Source: a virus. From it: DNA of 31,669 bases. Positions 8,153 through 14,241 of this stretch are shown here, in pieces. The position numbers and the translations under genes were made by a program. The notes below the pieces were generated by a model. It was not told the DNA's origin, made no database searches, and saw only the letters and a program-made list of their open reading frames with translations. The number at the start of each line of letters is the position of its first letter. The first letter of the stretch is position 1. The stretch lies in the IMG/VR virus record IMGVR_UViG_3300033149_003973, positions 1 to 31,669 of that record, one strand, 5' to 3'.

Positions 8153-8362
8153 ATGAACTATAGAGAACACATTACCCAAAAATTCCCTACCCTTAAGTCC
8201 CTGATCAAACATTACGGAAAGGATGGTGTTTACATTCTTTGCGTTAATGAGTTGATCAATAAGACAAGACGTTCCGACTATAATAGAAAAAGGAACGAAA
8301 ACATCAAACGAATTAGGGAGGAGGTTAGGGTCTACAGGGAGAAGTATGGTAAGTTGGACTAA
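8153..8362 (+). CDS. Small basic protein in the control region, unknown function
   Basis: A 69-residue protein (MNYREHITQKFPTLKSLIKH...). The ATG at 8153 follows a full AAAGGAGGTGAC site; a GTG nine bases upstream overlaps the SD itself and is rejected. The C-terminal half is a strongly charged helix (RRSDYNRKRNENIKRIREEV). The gene stands alone between repeat-rich non-coding blocks and is closed by its own terminator at 8380-8420, so it forms a monocistronic unit. A DNA-binding or early regulatory role would fit size, charge and location but is inference. Confidence 0.7.
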   Translation: MNYREHITQKFPTLKSLIKHYGKDGVYILCVNELINKTRRSDYNRKRNENIKRIREEVRVYREKYGKLD

Positions 8363-8379
8363 TGTACATCCCTAACGGA

Positions 8380-8420
8380 GGATAGGTGGATCCAATTAGG
8401 GTCCACTTATCCTTTTTTTT
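8380..8420 (+). terminator. Rho-independent terminator
   Basis: A 14-bp stem GGATAGGTGGATCC (8380-8393) pairs with GGGTCCACTTATCC (8399-8412), with two G-U pairs and a 5-base loop AATTA, and is followed by eight T residues (8413-8420). It is a textbook intrinsic terminator, 17 bases after the stop codon of the 69-residue gene. Confidence 0.92.
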
Positions 8421-8490
8421 ATTTTTATTACGTTTACGTACCTAACAAGGTCCGCAATCTTTAACCTATAATGTTTAACCATTCCCTGAC

Positions 8491-8522
8491 GTTAAAACGT
8501 TAAAACGTTAAAACGTTAAAAC
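8491..8522. repeat. Four perfect 8-bp tandem repeats
   Basis: GTTAAAAC is repeated four times without change. It follows the terminator by about 70 bases and is followed by a TAGGTTTTTTAGG-type stretch. Function unknown. Confidence 0.95.
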
Positions 8523-8575
8523 GTCCTAACCTTTAGGTTTTTTAGGTTTTTAGGTTCCAGCCCTTATAATTATAC

Positions 8576-8668
8576 GTAATTTGTATATAATTAGTATGTA
8601 GTTTATATATAGTTTGTATGTAATTTGTACGTAGTTATATGTAATTATATGTAATTTATATGTAATTA
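8576..8668. repeat. Degenerate 10-11 bp tandem repeat, about 8.5 units
   Basis: Consecutive units are GTAATTTGTAT, ATAATTAGTAT, GTAGTTTATAT, ATAGTTTGTAT, GTAATTTGTAC, GTAGTTATAT, GTAATTATAT, GTAATTTATAT and a partial GTAATTA. The period is close to one turn of B-DNA, so any bend in the unit would add up in phase. It lies between the terminator and the A+T core. Confidence 0.85.
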
Positions 8669-8675
8669 AAAACTT

Positions 8676-8951
8676 AATAAAATCAAAAGGTTACAAAGTG
8701 ATAAATCAGTTTAGTATCATATCTGAAATTTCGTAATAAAATCAATAAGTTACAAAGTGATATTTTGAAACTGATACTTTTATATATATACATAAATATA
8801 TATACTTATATATAAAAACGGTAATAATAAATTTATATCTAAGTATATAAGTAAAGGTATCAGTTTAAAAATATCAGTTTGTAAACCTTTGAAATTATTT
8901 AGGATTTTTTGGTATGATACTAAAGTGAGTTATCACTTTGTAAGTTATTGA
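8676..8951. repeat. Direct and inverted repeats around an A+T core
   Basis: Two 28-bp direct repeats (8676-8703 and 8735-8762, 26 of 28 identical) contain TTACAAAGTGATA. An inverted copy at 8931-8951 matches 20 of 21 bases of the second repeat's complement. A second inverted pair, AAACTGATAC (8768-8777) and GTATCAGTTT (8857-8866), encloses a stretch of about 70 bases that is almost only A and T. The arrangement could form a cruciform or act as a melting element between binding sites. Confidence 0.82.
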
Positions 8952-9138
8952 AATCATTAAGTTTTTTAGCTAAAGCTAACCCTTTGAAATTATTAACTAA
9001 AGTTAAAAATTTTTATAACTAATTGAAATTATTAAGTTTTTTAATAGCTAAAGCTAACCTTTTGAAATCATTCTAAATTTTTATAATTGAAATAAATCTT
9101 AAAATATTATATAATTTACCCTAACATAGCTAAAGCTA
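8889..9138. repeat. Iteron array with TTGAAATYATTA units and TAGCTAAAGCTA palindromes
   Basis: Near-identical 12-mers of the form TTGAAATYATTA begin at 8889, 8948, 8984, 9023 and 9062 (two more upstream at 8029 and 8067). Spacings are 59, 36, 39 and 39 bases here and 38 upstream. The 12-bp palindrome TAGCTAAAGCTA, always followed by ACC, occurs at 8967-8978, 9045-9056 and 9127-9138, spaced 78 and 82 bases. The last copy overlaps the expected start site of the promoter at 9087-9115. Confidence 0.82.
9087..9115 (+). promoter_or_regulatory. Sigma70-like promoter of the rightward early operon
   Basis: TTGAAA (9087-9092) and TATAAT (9110-9115) are separated by 17 bases, an optimal arrangement. 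Transcription would start near 9122, giving a leader of about 70 bases before the first gene at 9193. The TAGCTAAAGCTA palindrome at 9127-9138 lies at about +5 to +16, where a repressor would block initiation. Confidence 0.68.
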
Positions 9139-9140
9139 AC

Positions 9141-9174
9141 CTAACTAAACCTAACTAAACCTAACCTAACTAAA
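9141..9174. repeat. 10-bp tandem repeat in the early leader
   Basis: CTAACTAAAC is present twice, followed by CTAAC and a further CTAACTAAA, immediately upstream of the AAAGGAGGTGA ribosome-binding site of the first early gene. Confidence 0.85.
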
Positions 9175-9192
9175 GAAAGGAGGTGAGTAAGT

Positions 9193-9600
9193 ATGCAACC
9201 ACAGCTCGAGGAATCCATTCTACAAGAAATTAAAGACAAACTAAACCCTGTTGAGATACCACAAGGACACCCCTATCCAGCAAACCTGCCAAACTATCTT
9301 GAACAGGTAGACGAAGCCTACCGAATACTTAAAGTCATCCTTAAACGATATGACTTAGCTCTTTATGCTAACTACAACCTAACCTACTATGAGGACTGGA
9401 CCTATATAGAACAGATTGACGGCGTCCTCTGGAAGCCTTCTAACGAGGTTCTGTATAAGTTCTACCGACATACAGGTATTCACGTCCCTTTAGTACTGTT
9501 TGCTTTAAGCGAATACGTCCATGGATTCTACAAACAACTTAAGTTGACCACTCTCGGATTAAACCCAGCCAAAAACACTTTAATTGGAAAGGAGAATTAA
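9193..9600 (+). CDS. First gene of the early operon, unknown function
   Basis: A 135-residue protein with no family I recognise. It starts at the ATG at 9193 after a strong AAAGGAGGTGAGTAAGT. It is rich in tyrosine and aromatic residues (YANYNLTYYEDWTYIEQIDG) and likely globular and soluble; no cysteine cluster, membrane span or nucleotide-binding motif is seen. It ends three bases before queC, whose SD lies inside its last codons (GGAAAGGAG), so the two are co-translated. Location suggests an early function, possibly linked to DNA modification or host takeover, but there is no direct evidence. Confidence 0.7.
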   Translation: MQPQLEESILQEIKDKLNPVEIPQGHPYPANLPNYLEQVDEAYRILKVILKRYDLALYANYNLTYYEDWTYIEQIDGVLWKPSNEVLYKFYRHTGIHVPLVLFALSEYVHGFYKQLKLTTLGLNPAKNTLIGKEN

Positions 9601-9603
9601 AGT

Positions 9604-10290
9604 ATGTCTAACACTAAAACCAGAAAGGCCTTAGTCCTGTTGTCAGGAGGTCTAGACAGCTCTACGTGTTTAGCTGTAGCTAAACAGACCTACAACTGTA
9701 CTGCAGTAGGGTTTAACTACAACCAGAGACATTTAGTAGAGTTGTTGAAAGCCTCTCAACAGGCCAAGAGCCAAAACGTTCCTTTCAAACTATTACGTTT
9801 ACCCTTATACACTAGAAGTAGTCTTACAGACCACCAAATAAGTGTCAACCAACGCTCTCAGTTTGCTAGGGACAAAAGGTTACCTAGTACGTTTACAGCC
9901 GGACGTAACCTAATCTTTCTAAGTCATATGTTAGCCTACGGATACCCACAGGGTATCAAGCACTACTTTATAGGTGTCAACAACGTAGACTACTCCGGTT
10001 ATCCAGATTGTAAACCTGAGTTTATACAAAACGTAACCAACACCCTAAGGTTAGCTGTAGACGACCCTGGCATTTACGTCCACACTCCCTTAATCTCCTA
10101 TCAAAAGGCAGCTATCATCAAACTGGGTCGTAGCCTAAACGTAGACTACTCTGAAACCTGGAGTTGTTACAACCCACAAGCCATAAATAAGGGTGAACCA
10201 CTCGCCTGTGGTAAGTGTGAGAGTTGTCGAATTAGGTTGAAGGGTTTTAGAGAGGCTAACCTACAGGATCCTATTAAGTATGTAACCTAA
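9604..10290 (+). CDS. queC: 7-cyano-7-deazaguanine (preQ0) synthase QueC
   Basis: A 228-residue enzyme converting 7-carboxy-7-deazaguanine to preQ0 with ATP and ammonia. The PP-loop ATPase motif LLSGGLDSST is at 12-21, the QueC signature YPDCKPEF at 133-140, and the four zinc cysteines at C188, C202, C205 and C208 (WSCY...ACGKCESC). All key positions are intact and the length is normal for QueC. No glutamine amidotransferase domain is fused, so conversion onward to the amido or archaeosine-like base is not indicated by this gene. It is separated by about 6.6 kb from queD, queE and folE in the same operon. Confidence 0.96.
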   Translation: MSNTKTRKALVLLSGGLDSSTCLAVAKQTYNCTAVGFNYNQRHLVELLKASQQAKSQNVPFKLLRLPLYTRSSLTDHQISVNQRSQFARDKRLPSTFTAGRNLIFLSHMLAYGYPQGIKHYFIGVNNVDYSGYPDCKPEFIQNVTNTLRLAVDDPGIYVHTPLISYQKAAIIKLGRSLNVDYSETWSCYNPQAINKGEPLACGKCESCRIRLKGFREANLQDPIKYVT

Positions 10291-10315
10291 AAGTAAACCT
10301 TATATGGAGGTAAAG

Positions 10316-10615
10316 ATGAACCACATACACCCCGAACCAAGTAAGTTTGCTGGTAAGAAGGTAAGAATCAAACAAGAGGTTGTCCACCCACAGTTCAAGG
10401 ACTTCGGAGGTTCGGAGTTCTTAGTAGAGGACTGGTGGGACCGAGTTGCTGGTGAGTCTTGGATGTATTGTGAAGGAAACCCAGCTTGTCTGACCTATGC
10501 CGTCCGCTCAGGTCTCTTAGGACTTCCTATAGACAACGAGGTTTTATATGGAAAAGTTGGTCTGTACGGTCATCTAGTCCATATAAGCGAAATCTGTATA
10601 AACGAAAAACGTTAG
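10316..10615 (+). CDS. Conserved phage protein of unknown function
   Basis: A 99-residue protein (MNHIHPEPSKFAGKKVRIKQ...). The core VHPQFKDFGGSEFLVEDWWD followed by GESWM, GNPACLTYA and EVLYGKVGLYGHLVHISEI resembles a short uncharacterised protein found in many phages and prophages, often near replication or nucleotide genes. The predicted fold is beta-rich. I chose the ATG at 10316 because GGAGG lies 5 bases upstream; an ATG at 10304 overlaps that SD. The family link is from memory and function is unknown. Confidence 0.68.
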   Translation: MNHIHPEPSKFAGKKVRIKQEVVHPQFKDFGGSEFLVEDWWDRVAGESWMYCEGNPACLTYAVRSGLLGLPIDNEVLYGKVGLYGHLVHISEICINEKR

Positions 10616-10623
10616 AGGTAAAG

Positions 10624-10764
10624 ATGAACCTAATAAACCAAATCTACTGTACTAGCCTAGGTAAAGCCTTTTTGGGTATAGTTTTACACCACCTAAGTTG
10701 GCTATGGCCTGTAGGTATAACTATTCTATTCCTAACAACCCTTTATTATGTTTTAGAGAAATAA
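10624..10764 (+). CDS. Small membrane protein, 46 residues
   Basis: A 46-residue protein (MNLINQIYCTSLGKAFLGIV...). Residues 15-43 form one long hydrophobic segment with a Trp-Leu-Trp-Pro centre (HHLSWLWPVGITILFLTTLY), consistent with one membrane span or a hairpin. The ATG follows GAGGTAAAG, the same leader as the preceding gene, and starts 8 bases after its stop. Small membrane proteins in early phage operons may affect host membrane or superinfection, but nothing here identifies a target. Confidence 0.6.
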   Translation: MNLINQIYCTSLGKAFLGIVLHHLSWLWPVGITILFLTTLYYVLEK

Positions 10765-10766
10765 CA

Positions 10767-10874
10767 GTGTGGGCGTAGACATAAACCGGCCTCGGAATGT
10801 AGCTAAATGAGATGTTCTCTTCCCTCTGTTATAAGAGCAAGAAGTGTGAATGGTTGCTACGTCTACGCCTACAT
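10767..10874 (+). ncRNA. Predicted structured RNA element A
   Basis: A 14-bp closing helix pairs 10767-10780 (ending GGCGTAGAC) with 10861-10874 (starting GTCTACGCC), with two G-U pairs. Inside are a hairpin CCG-GCCT-CGG (10786-10795), a 5-bp helix GTAGC/GCTAC (10799-10803 with 10856-10860) stacked directly on the closing helix, and an inner CTCTT/AAGAG pair (10817-10821, 10833-10837). The 3' side is followed by an A-tract, not U, so it is not a terminator for the plus strand. It matches no RNA family I can name. It may be an mRNA structural or regulatory element, or a stable RNA. Confidence 0.6.
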
Positions 10875-10924
10875 CAAAACAAAAAAAAATTCAAGTTGAA
10901 AAGATTAGGGAGGAGGGAATAAAA

Positions 10925-11152
10925 ATGTACATAACAAAAAAGATGTTAGAGGAGCAAGTTAAACGTCTTAAAGAGGACCTAATCTTTAAAGAGTTTGAAC
11001 TTGGTCAGAAGGACCACGAGGTGAACGAACTACGTACAAAACTCTTAGACCTTAAGTCTGTTATAAGAGAACAACAAAGAACGATAGACCACCTTACACA
11101 GGCCCAAAGGGCGTCTCTCAGTACCGCTATGTTACTCCTAACAAATACCTAA
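10925..11152 (+). CDS. Small coiled-coil protein, unknown function
   Basis: A 75-residue protein. Residues 5-60 are one continuous charged helix with heptad spacing (MLEEQVKRLKEDLIFKEFEL... LRTKLLDLKSVIREQQ), typical of a coiled-coil dimer. I chose the ATG at 10925, directly after GGGAGGAGGG; an earlier in-frame ATG at 10850 lies inside structured element A and has no SD. Function is not known. Confidence 0.62.
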   Translation: MYITKKMLEEQVKRLKEDLIFKEFELGQKDHEVNELRTKLLDLKSVIREQQRTIDHLTQAQRASLSTAMLLLTNT

Positions 11153-11179
11153 AAAGACCTCAAGGAGTTCTTTAACGGA

Positions 11180-11395
11180 ATGAACAAATTTCTACTAGAA
11201 CATATACAAACCTATAAAGACGACATTATTATTCCAATTTGCCCTCAAGTCCTTCTCGACAATCTTTGGAAGCGTCTCCAAAGTAAGAGGAGGGGGGACA
11301 TAATGAGTCTAAATACAACAGGAAAGGAGGTGAGACCATATGGCAAAGAAGAAGTACTCCCCGGAGGAGATCGAGCGCATTCTACAAGAGAATAA
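11180..11395 (+). CDS. Possible small protein overlapping the next gene
   Basis: A 71-residue open frame from ATG 11180, 12 bases after AAGGAG. Its last 19 codons overlap the next gene in another frame and look like the shadow of that gene. An in-frame ATG at 11303 follows a stronger AGGAGGGG and would give only 30 residues. Either the 71-residue protein is real, or the short frame acts as a leader whose translation feeds into the gene at 11340. Evidence is limited to SD sites and the helical N-terminal half. Confidence 0.4.
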   Translation: MNKFLLEHIQTYKDDIIIPICPQVLLDNLWKRLQSKRRGDIMSLNTTGKEVRPYGKEEVLPGGDRAHSTRE

Positions 11396-11627
11396 GGAAC
11401 TGCGCGTCTACAAGCAAAGGGAGGAGGAGCGTAGGAAACGGCAAAAGGAGTCCGGCGCCTACAAAAAACAATACGAACGGATGAAGAAACGGATGCAAGA
11501 GGATCCGGAGTACGCTGAGCTCGTTAAGAAACAAAGGAAGAGCTATCAAGAGAAACGCCGCAGAAAGCTCCAGAAGATTATAGAGGAGCACAAGCGGTAC
11601 GTAGAGCTCTACGGTCCTCTGTCCTAA
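11340..11627 (+). CDS. Highly charged helical protein, unknown function
   Basis: A 95-residue protein made almost entirely of charged residues (KYSPEEIERILQENKELRVY then repeated ERRKRQKE-like segments). It should be a single long basic helix or coiled coil, which could bind nucleic acid. The ATG at 11340 follows a perfect AAAGGAGGTGA by 6 bases. Codon usage is somewhat richer in G and C (CGC, GAG, CTC) than in neighbouring genes. No conserved family was recognised. Confidence 0.68.
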   Translation: MAKKKYSPEEIERILQENKELRVYKQREEERRKRQKESGAYKKQYERMKKRMQEDPEYAELVKKQRKSYQEKRRRKLQKIIEEHKRYVELYGPLS

Positions 11628-11644
11628 CCACCCTAAAACCTAAA

Positions 11645-11707
11645 GGGAGGCCGACCTACAACCTAAGTTAAAAAAGGTTAAAAAAGGTTAAAAAAGGTCG
11701 GCCTCCC
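11645..11707 (+). ncRNA. Long perfect hairpin, element D
   Basis: GGGAGGCCGACCT (11645-11657) pairs perfectly over 13 bp with AGGTCGGCCTCCC (11695-11707). The 37-base loop contains three tandem copies of GTTAAAAAAG. No T-tract follows on the plus strand, so it is not a standard terminator. It may block or pause transcription, protect mRNA ends, or be an independent structured RNA. Confidence 0.6.
11667..11696. repeat. Three 10-bp tandem repeats in the hairpin loop
   Basis: GTTAAAAAAG occurs three times in tandem inside the loop of the 13-bp hairpin; its last two bases enter the right arm. Confidence 0.9.
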
Positions 11708-11715
11708 GTTCCTAA

Positions 11716-11790
11716 CGAAACAAAACGAAACAAAACGAAACAAAACGAAACAAAACGAAACAAAACGAAACAAAACGAAACAAAACGAAA
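11716..11790. repeat. Seven 10-bp tandem repeats upstream of an RBS
   Basis: CGAAA followed by seven perfect copies of CAAAACGAAA (75 bp in all) ends directly at the GGGAG ribosome-binding site of the gene at 11801. The unit has no stop codon, no G-rich pairing and little secondary structure, so the transcript here would be an unpaired A-rich leader, possibly aiding ribosome loading. Confidence 0.97.
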
Positions 11791-11800
11791 GGGAGATGTC

Positions 11801-12037
11801 ATGCCTACCACAAAACAACTATGGGCTAGACAGAGAAACTGGGAAAAGGGTCTTTTAATGGCTATGAGGGTTCAGCTACAGGACTTTAGGACCCTTACGC
11901 CTAGAGAGCGTCTCGACGCGGACCTATTGTTGTCGACCCTTAACAACCTAATAAACTGTTGGAAAGAACGGAACGAACACTCTAAATTCTACTATCTGAA
12001 ATGGAGGAAAACGAAAGGTGAAAATACAACTACGTAA
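11801..12037 (+). CDS. Small helical protein upstream of the nuclease, unknown function
   Basis: A 78-residue, mostly helical and basic protein (MPTTKQLWARQRNWEKGLLM... DADLLLSTLNNLINCWKERN). The ATG follows GGGAG at 6 bases. Its last 20 bases overlap the nuclease gene in another frame, which suggests coupled translation and perhaps a shared task in recombination. No known family is recognised. Confidence 0.6.
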   Translation: MPTTKQLWARQRNWEKGLLMAMRVQLQDFRTLTPRERLDADLLLSTLNNLINCWKERNEHSKFYYLKWRKTKGENTTT

Positions 12038-12866
12038 CACAGCACTCAACTACTTTTGCGACTGCGAAACCAAGTTTTACCACGGTGTGGTTCGCAGTCG
12101 TCAACTCAAGGAGAGGCCGGATTACTACTCAATAGGATCGTTGTACCACGAGGGTATGAAAGTCTTACTCCACCCTATCAATAAAAACAAAAACTTACAG
12201 GATAGGTTTAATGACGCAACTAAACATATGCGTAATTATGCGGAGGAGAATTCGTTCTCTCAGGAGGTCTACGAGACAGCCCTTGGACTCCTCAGAGCCT
12301 ACTTTACCAAGTACCCAGAAGACCCTGATGTCGACATAATCTCAGTCGAACAAGAGCTGAGTAGAGCGTTAATAGACCGTAAAGGTCTGAAAGTGGTCTA
12401 CGAGGCTACTATAGACGCTATCGGTCGAACCAAAGACAGTTATAAACGTTTAGCTCTAATAGAACACAAGTCCACCTCAGGCTACGGGTCCACCTACAGT
12501 AGGTCTATTACACACAGCCCACAAGTTGACGGGTTTGCCTGGGTAGGTGAAGGTAGTCTAAAGGAGCCCATCGAGCTGGTGATCGTTAACTATGGGGTTA
12601 AAACCCGCCAACCGCGTGCGGAACGTGATAAGGTAGTTATGAACTCCAACCGTATCCAAAAATGGTACGACTTCGCCGTACATAAAGCTGAACGAATTGC
12701 AAAAGCAATCCAGACAAACGTTTACGATAGGAACCACTATCACTGTCATACAACTAGGTCTACCTGCCCCTACGTACAACTCTGCTGGCATGGTGAAAAT
12801 GACGCTACGCTTCAATTGTATGAGGAAGTAAAGATGGGTAGGCCCACCTCCAAAATCACTCTTTAA
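12018..12866 (+). CDS. PD-(D/E)XK nuclease, RecB/Cas4-like
   Basis: A 282-residue nuclease of the RecB/Cas4 exonuclease group. Motifs in order: GSLYHEG (40-46, the His motif), D133 in YEATIDAIGR, and the catalytic E149-H-K151 in LALIEHKST. Cysteines at 14/16 (YFCDCETKF) and at 243, 250 and 256 (CHTTRSTCPYVQLC) are placed like the four iron-sulphur ligands of Cas4/AddB-type enzymes. It would resect DNA ends to make single strands for the Sak4-like ATPase two genes later. The GTG start at 12018 follows GGAGG with a long spacer. There is no nearby CRISPR array. Confidence 0.85.
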   Translation: MKIQLRNTALNYFCDCETKFYHGVVRSRQLKERPDYYSIGSLYHEGMKVLLHPINKNKNLQDRFNDATKHMRNYAEENSFSQEVYETALGLLRAYFTKYPEDPDVDIISVEQELSRALIDRKGLKVVYEATIDAIGRTKDSYKRLALIEHKSTSGYGSTYSRSITHSPQVDGFAWVGEGSLKEPIELVIVNYGVKTRQPRAERDKVVMNSNRIQKWYDFAVHKAERIAKAIQTNVYDRNHYHCHTTRSTCPYVQLCWHGENDATLQLYEEVKMGRPTSKITL

Positions 12867-12929
12867 CCTTAACGTAAGACACTAACAACCTCGAAAATCT
12901 TAACGTAAAAAGGATTAAGGAGGTTTGAG

Positions 12930-13319
12930 ATGTTAACTATAGAAAACATACATCAGGACGTGTACCAGCTATACACGCTCCTACGTAAGAACCACTTCAT
13001 ACCTAGAACCTTGGTAATATTAGGCAGACGCTCCTTATTACCAGGAGCGTGCCTAGTAGACCTTTTGAACCCTAGCTACGTACGTTACGCGGACAAAGTC
13101 AACAAGTTACAAGAGTGTAAGTTGATAGGTGACACCCTAGTCTTTGTGTTCAACATAGAACACGAGGACTATGTAAAATGGGTACGACGCTCCCTGTTAG
13201 GTAGGACGTTCAAAATAGCTTGTTTATATAAAAGCTGTGTAGAGGAGCCTGACTTTTGCGTCTACGTCGTACCCCCCGAAGTACAACTAACACTACCACT
13301 TAGAACCAACCAAAGCTAA
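12930..13319 (+). CDS. Hypothetical protein in the recombination module
   Basis: A 129-residue protein with an alternating beta-strand pattern in the second half (LIGDTLVFVFNIEHEDYVKW, TFKIACLYKSCVEEP, FCVYVVPPEVQLTLPL), suggesting a compact alpha/beta fold. The ATG follows TTAAGGAGGTTTGAG. The 63 bases before it carry two copies of CTTAACGTAA 31 bases apart. It has no recognised family. Its place between the nuclease and the Sak4-like ATPase suggests a part in recombination or replication, which is inference only. Confidence 0.62.
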   Translation: MLTIENIHQDVYQLYTLLRKNHFIPRTLVILGRRSLLPGACLVDLLNPSYVRYADKVNKLQECKLIGDTLVFVFNIEHEDYVKWVRRSLLGRTFKIACLYKSCVEEPDFCVYVVPPEVQLTLPLRTNQS

Positions 13320-13344
13320 CAAAACTGACGAGGAGACTTGAGAC

Positions 13345-13452
13345 GTGGCGAAATGTATCGTACTCTTAATATTAATAGTACTAATGCTACTAACTCTAGG
13401 AGCTTTACTGAGTATGTTTAGGAAGCTCTTGAGGGAAAGGAGGAATCGTTAA
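13345..13452 (+). CDS. Small single-span membrane protein, 35 residues
   Basis: A short gene starting at GTG 13345, nine bases after GAGGAG, and ending directly before the ATG of the next gene. The protein begins MAKCIVLLILIVLMLLTLGA, a hydrophobic helix of about 20 residues, and ends FRKLLRERRNR, a strongly positive tail expected to stay in the cytoplasm. The next gene's SD (AAAGGAGG) lies inside its last codons. Size and form resemble small phage membrane modulators. No homologue can be named. Confidence 0.55.
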   Translation: MAKCIVLLILIVLMLLTLGALLSMFRKLLRERRNR

Positions 13453-14241
13453 ATGCCTAAGTTACAAACCTATGATGGTGCCTCAGACCGTCACATAATC
13501 TTACTAATGGGACCCAGTAAGGCAGGTAAGACAACCCTAGCCTGTCTTTTATTCGGCAAACAAAACACCTTTGTGTTGTCGTTCGACCCAGATGGTTTGA
13601 AAAGCGTACGCCCCATCGACGCCTTCATCGTAGACCCTAAAAAACCCTGGGATTATTGTGTAGACGTCTTCCCAGAAATAACCAAATTGAAGGGGAAGAA
13701 AAATACGTGCGTGGTGGACGACCTCACACACATGGGGTACGTCTTCCTCAGAGTCCAGAAGTCCTACAAAGACTCCAGAAAGACCTACGGTGAAGCAATC
13801 GAACAGATGAGGCAGCTCGTTGAAAAACTTAAATATGACTTCCCGTGGTTGAACATTATCTACACCTCTACGGATATGTACGTCGAGGACCAGGAGGAGA
13901 AGGTGGTTATGACGTACCCTAACGTTATAGGTCGTTACACCTTTGCCCAGGAGATGCCTGGCAGGTGTGACCACGTCTTCTACCTTCTACCGCCTAAGCA
14001 ACGTAAGAAGGTTGTCGACGGCGGCAAACGTTTAATAATTGACAAAGTGGAACGTAAAATACTAACAACCTCGGATGGCGTCCTAATGGCTGGTAACCGA
14101 GTAAATCAAGCTGGAGGGGAAACAATTTTAGAACTACAAGAGGAGGTGAGCGTTGATGACGGACTTAAGAACATCGAACGACTTAGATCGAAGTTACTCG
14201 GCACATACCGACCTAACAGCAGCAATACTAACGGCAATTGA
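13453..14241 (+). CDS. Sak4-like / AAA_24 P-loop ATPase (recombination)
   Basis: A 262-residue ATPase with the RecA-type core. The Walker A motif GPSKAGKTT is at 20-28 and Walker B CVVDD at 86-90. The pattern (short N-terminus, P-loop, SFDPDG at 43-48, and STD sensor in IIYTSTDMY near 137-145) matches the phage nucleotide-binding AAA_24 group that includes the single-strand annealing recombinase Sak4. Such proteins often neighbour an SSB-like gene, as here. It would promote annealing or strand exchange during replication and repair. A P-loop ATPase is sure; the Sak4 label is probable. Confidence 0.85.
   Translation: MPKLQTYDGASDRHIILLMGPSKAGKTTLACLLFGKQNTFVLSFDPDGLKSVRPIDAFIVDPKKPWDYCVDVFPEITKLKGKKNTCVVDDLTHMGYVFLRVQKSYKDSRKTYGEAIEQMRQLVEKLKYDFPWLNIIYTSTDMYVEDQEEKVVMTYPNVIGRYTFAQEMPGRCDHVFYLLPPKQRKKVVDGGKRLIIDKVERKILTTSDGVLMAGNRVNQAGGETILELQEEVSVDDGLKNIERLRSKLLGTYRPNSSNTNGN

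Larger units (their letters stand above)
8421..9192. promoter_or_regulatory. Repeat-rich AT-rich non-coding region, candidate replication origin
   Basis: About 770 bases without a supportable gene. In order it holds four 8-bp repeats GTTAAAAC (8491-8522), an 8-9 copy degenerate 10-11 bp repeat of the type GTAATTTGTAT (8576-8668), two 28-bp direct repeats differing at two positions (8676-8703, 8735-8762), an almost pure A+T core (8778-8850), an inverted copy of the same repeat (8931-8951), an iteron array with three TAGCTAAAGCTA palindromes (8889-9138), a sigma70-like promoter (9087-9115) and a short 10-bp repeat (9141-9174). Iterons next to an easily melted core are the usual form of an origin. 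No initiator gene was identified. Confidence 0.6.

Noticed and set aside
10850-10924. Upstream ATG extension of the coiled-coil gene
   Set aside because: The extension overlaps structured element A and lacks an SD, while a GGGAGGAGGG site precedes the ATG at 10925.
11716-11790. Tandem repeats as a CRISPR array
   Set aside because: Units are about 10 bp, directly adjacent and without spacers; the Cas4-like nuclease nearby fits phage recombination.
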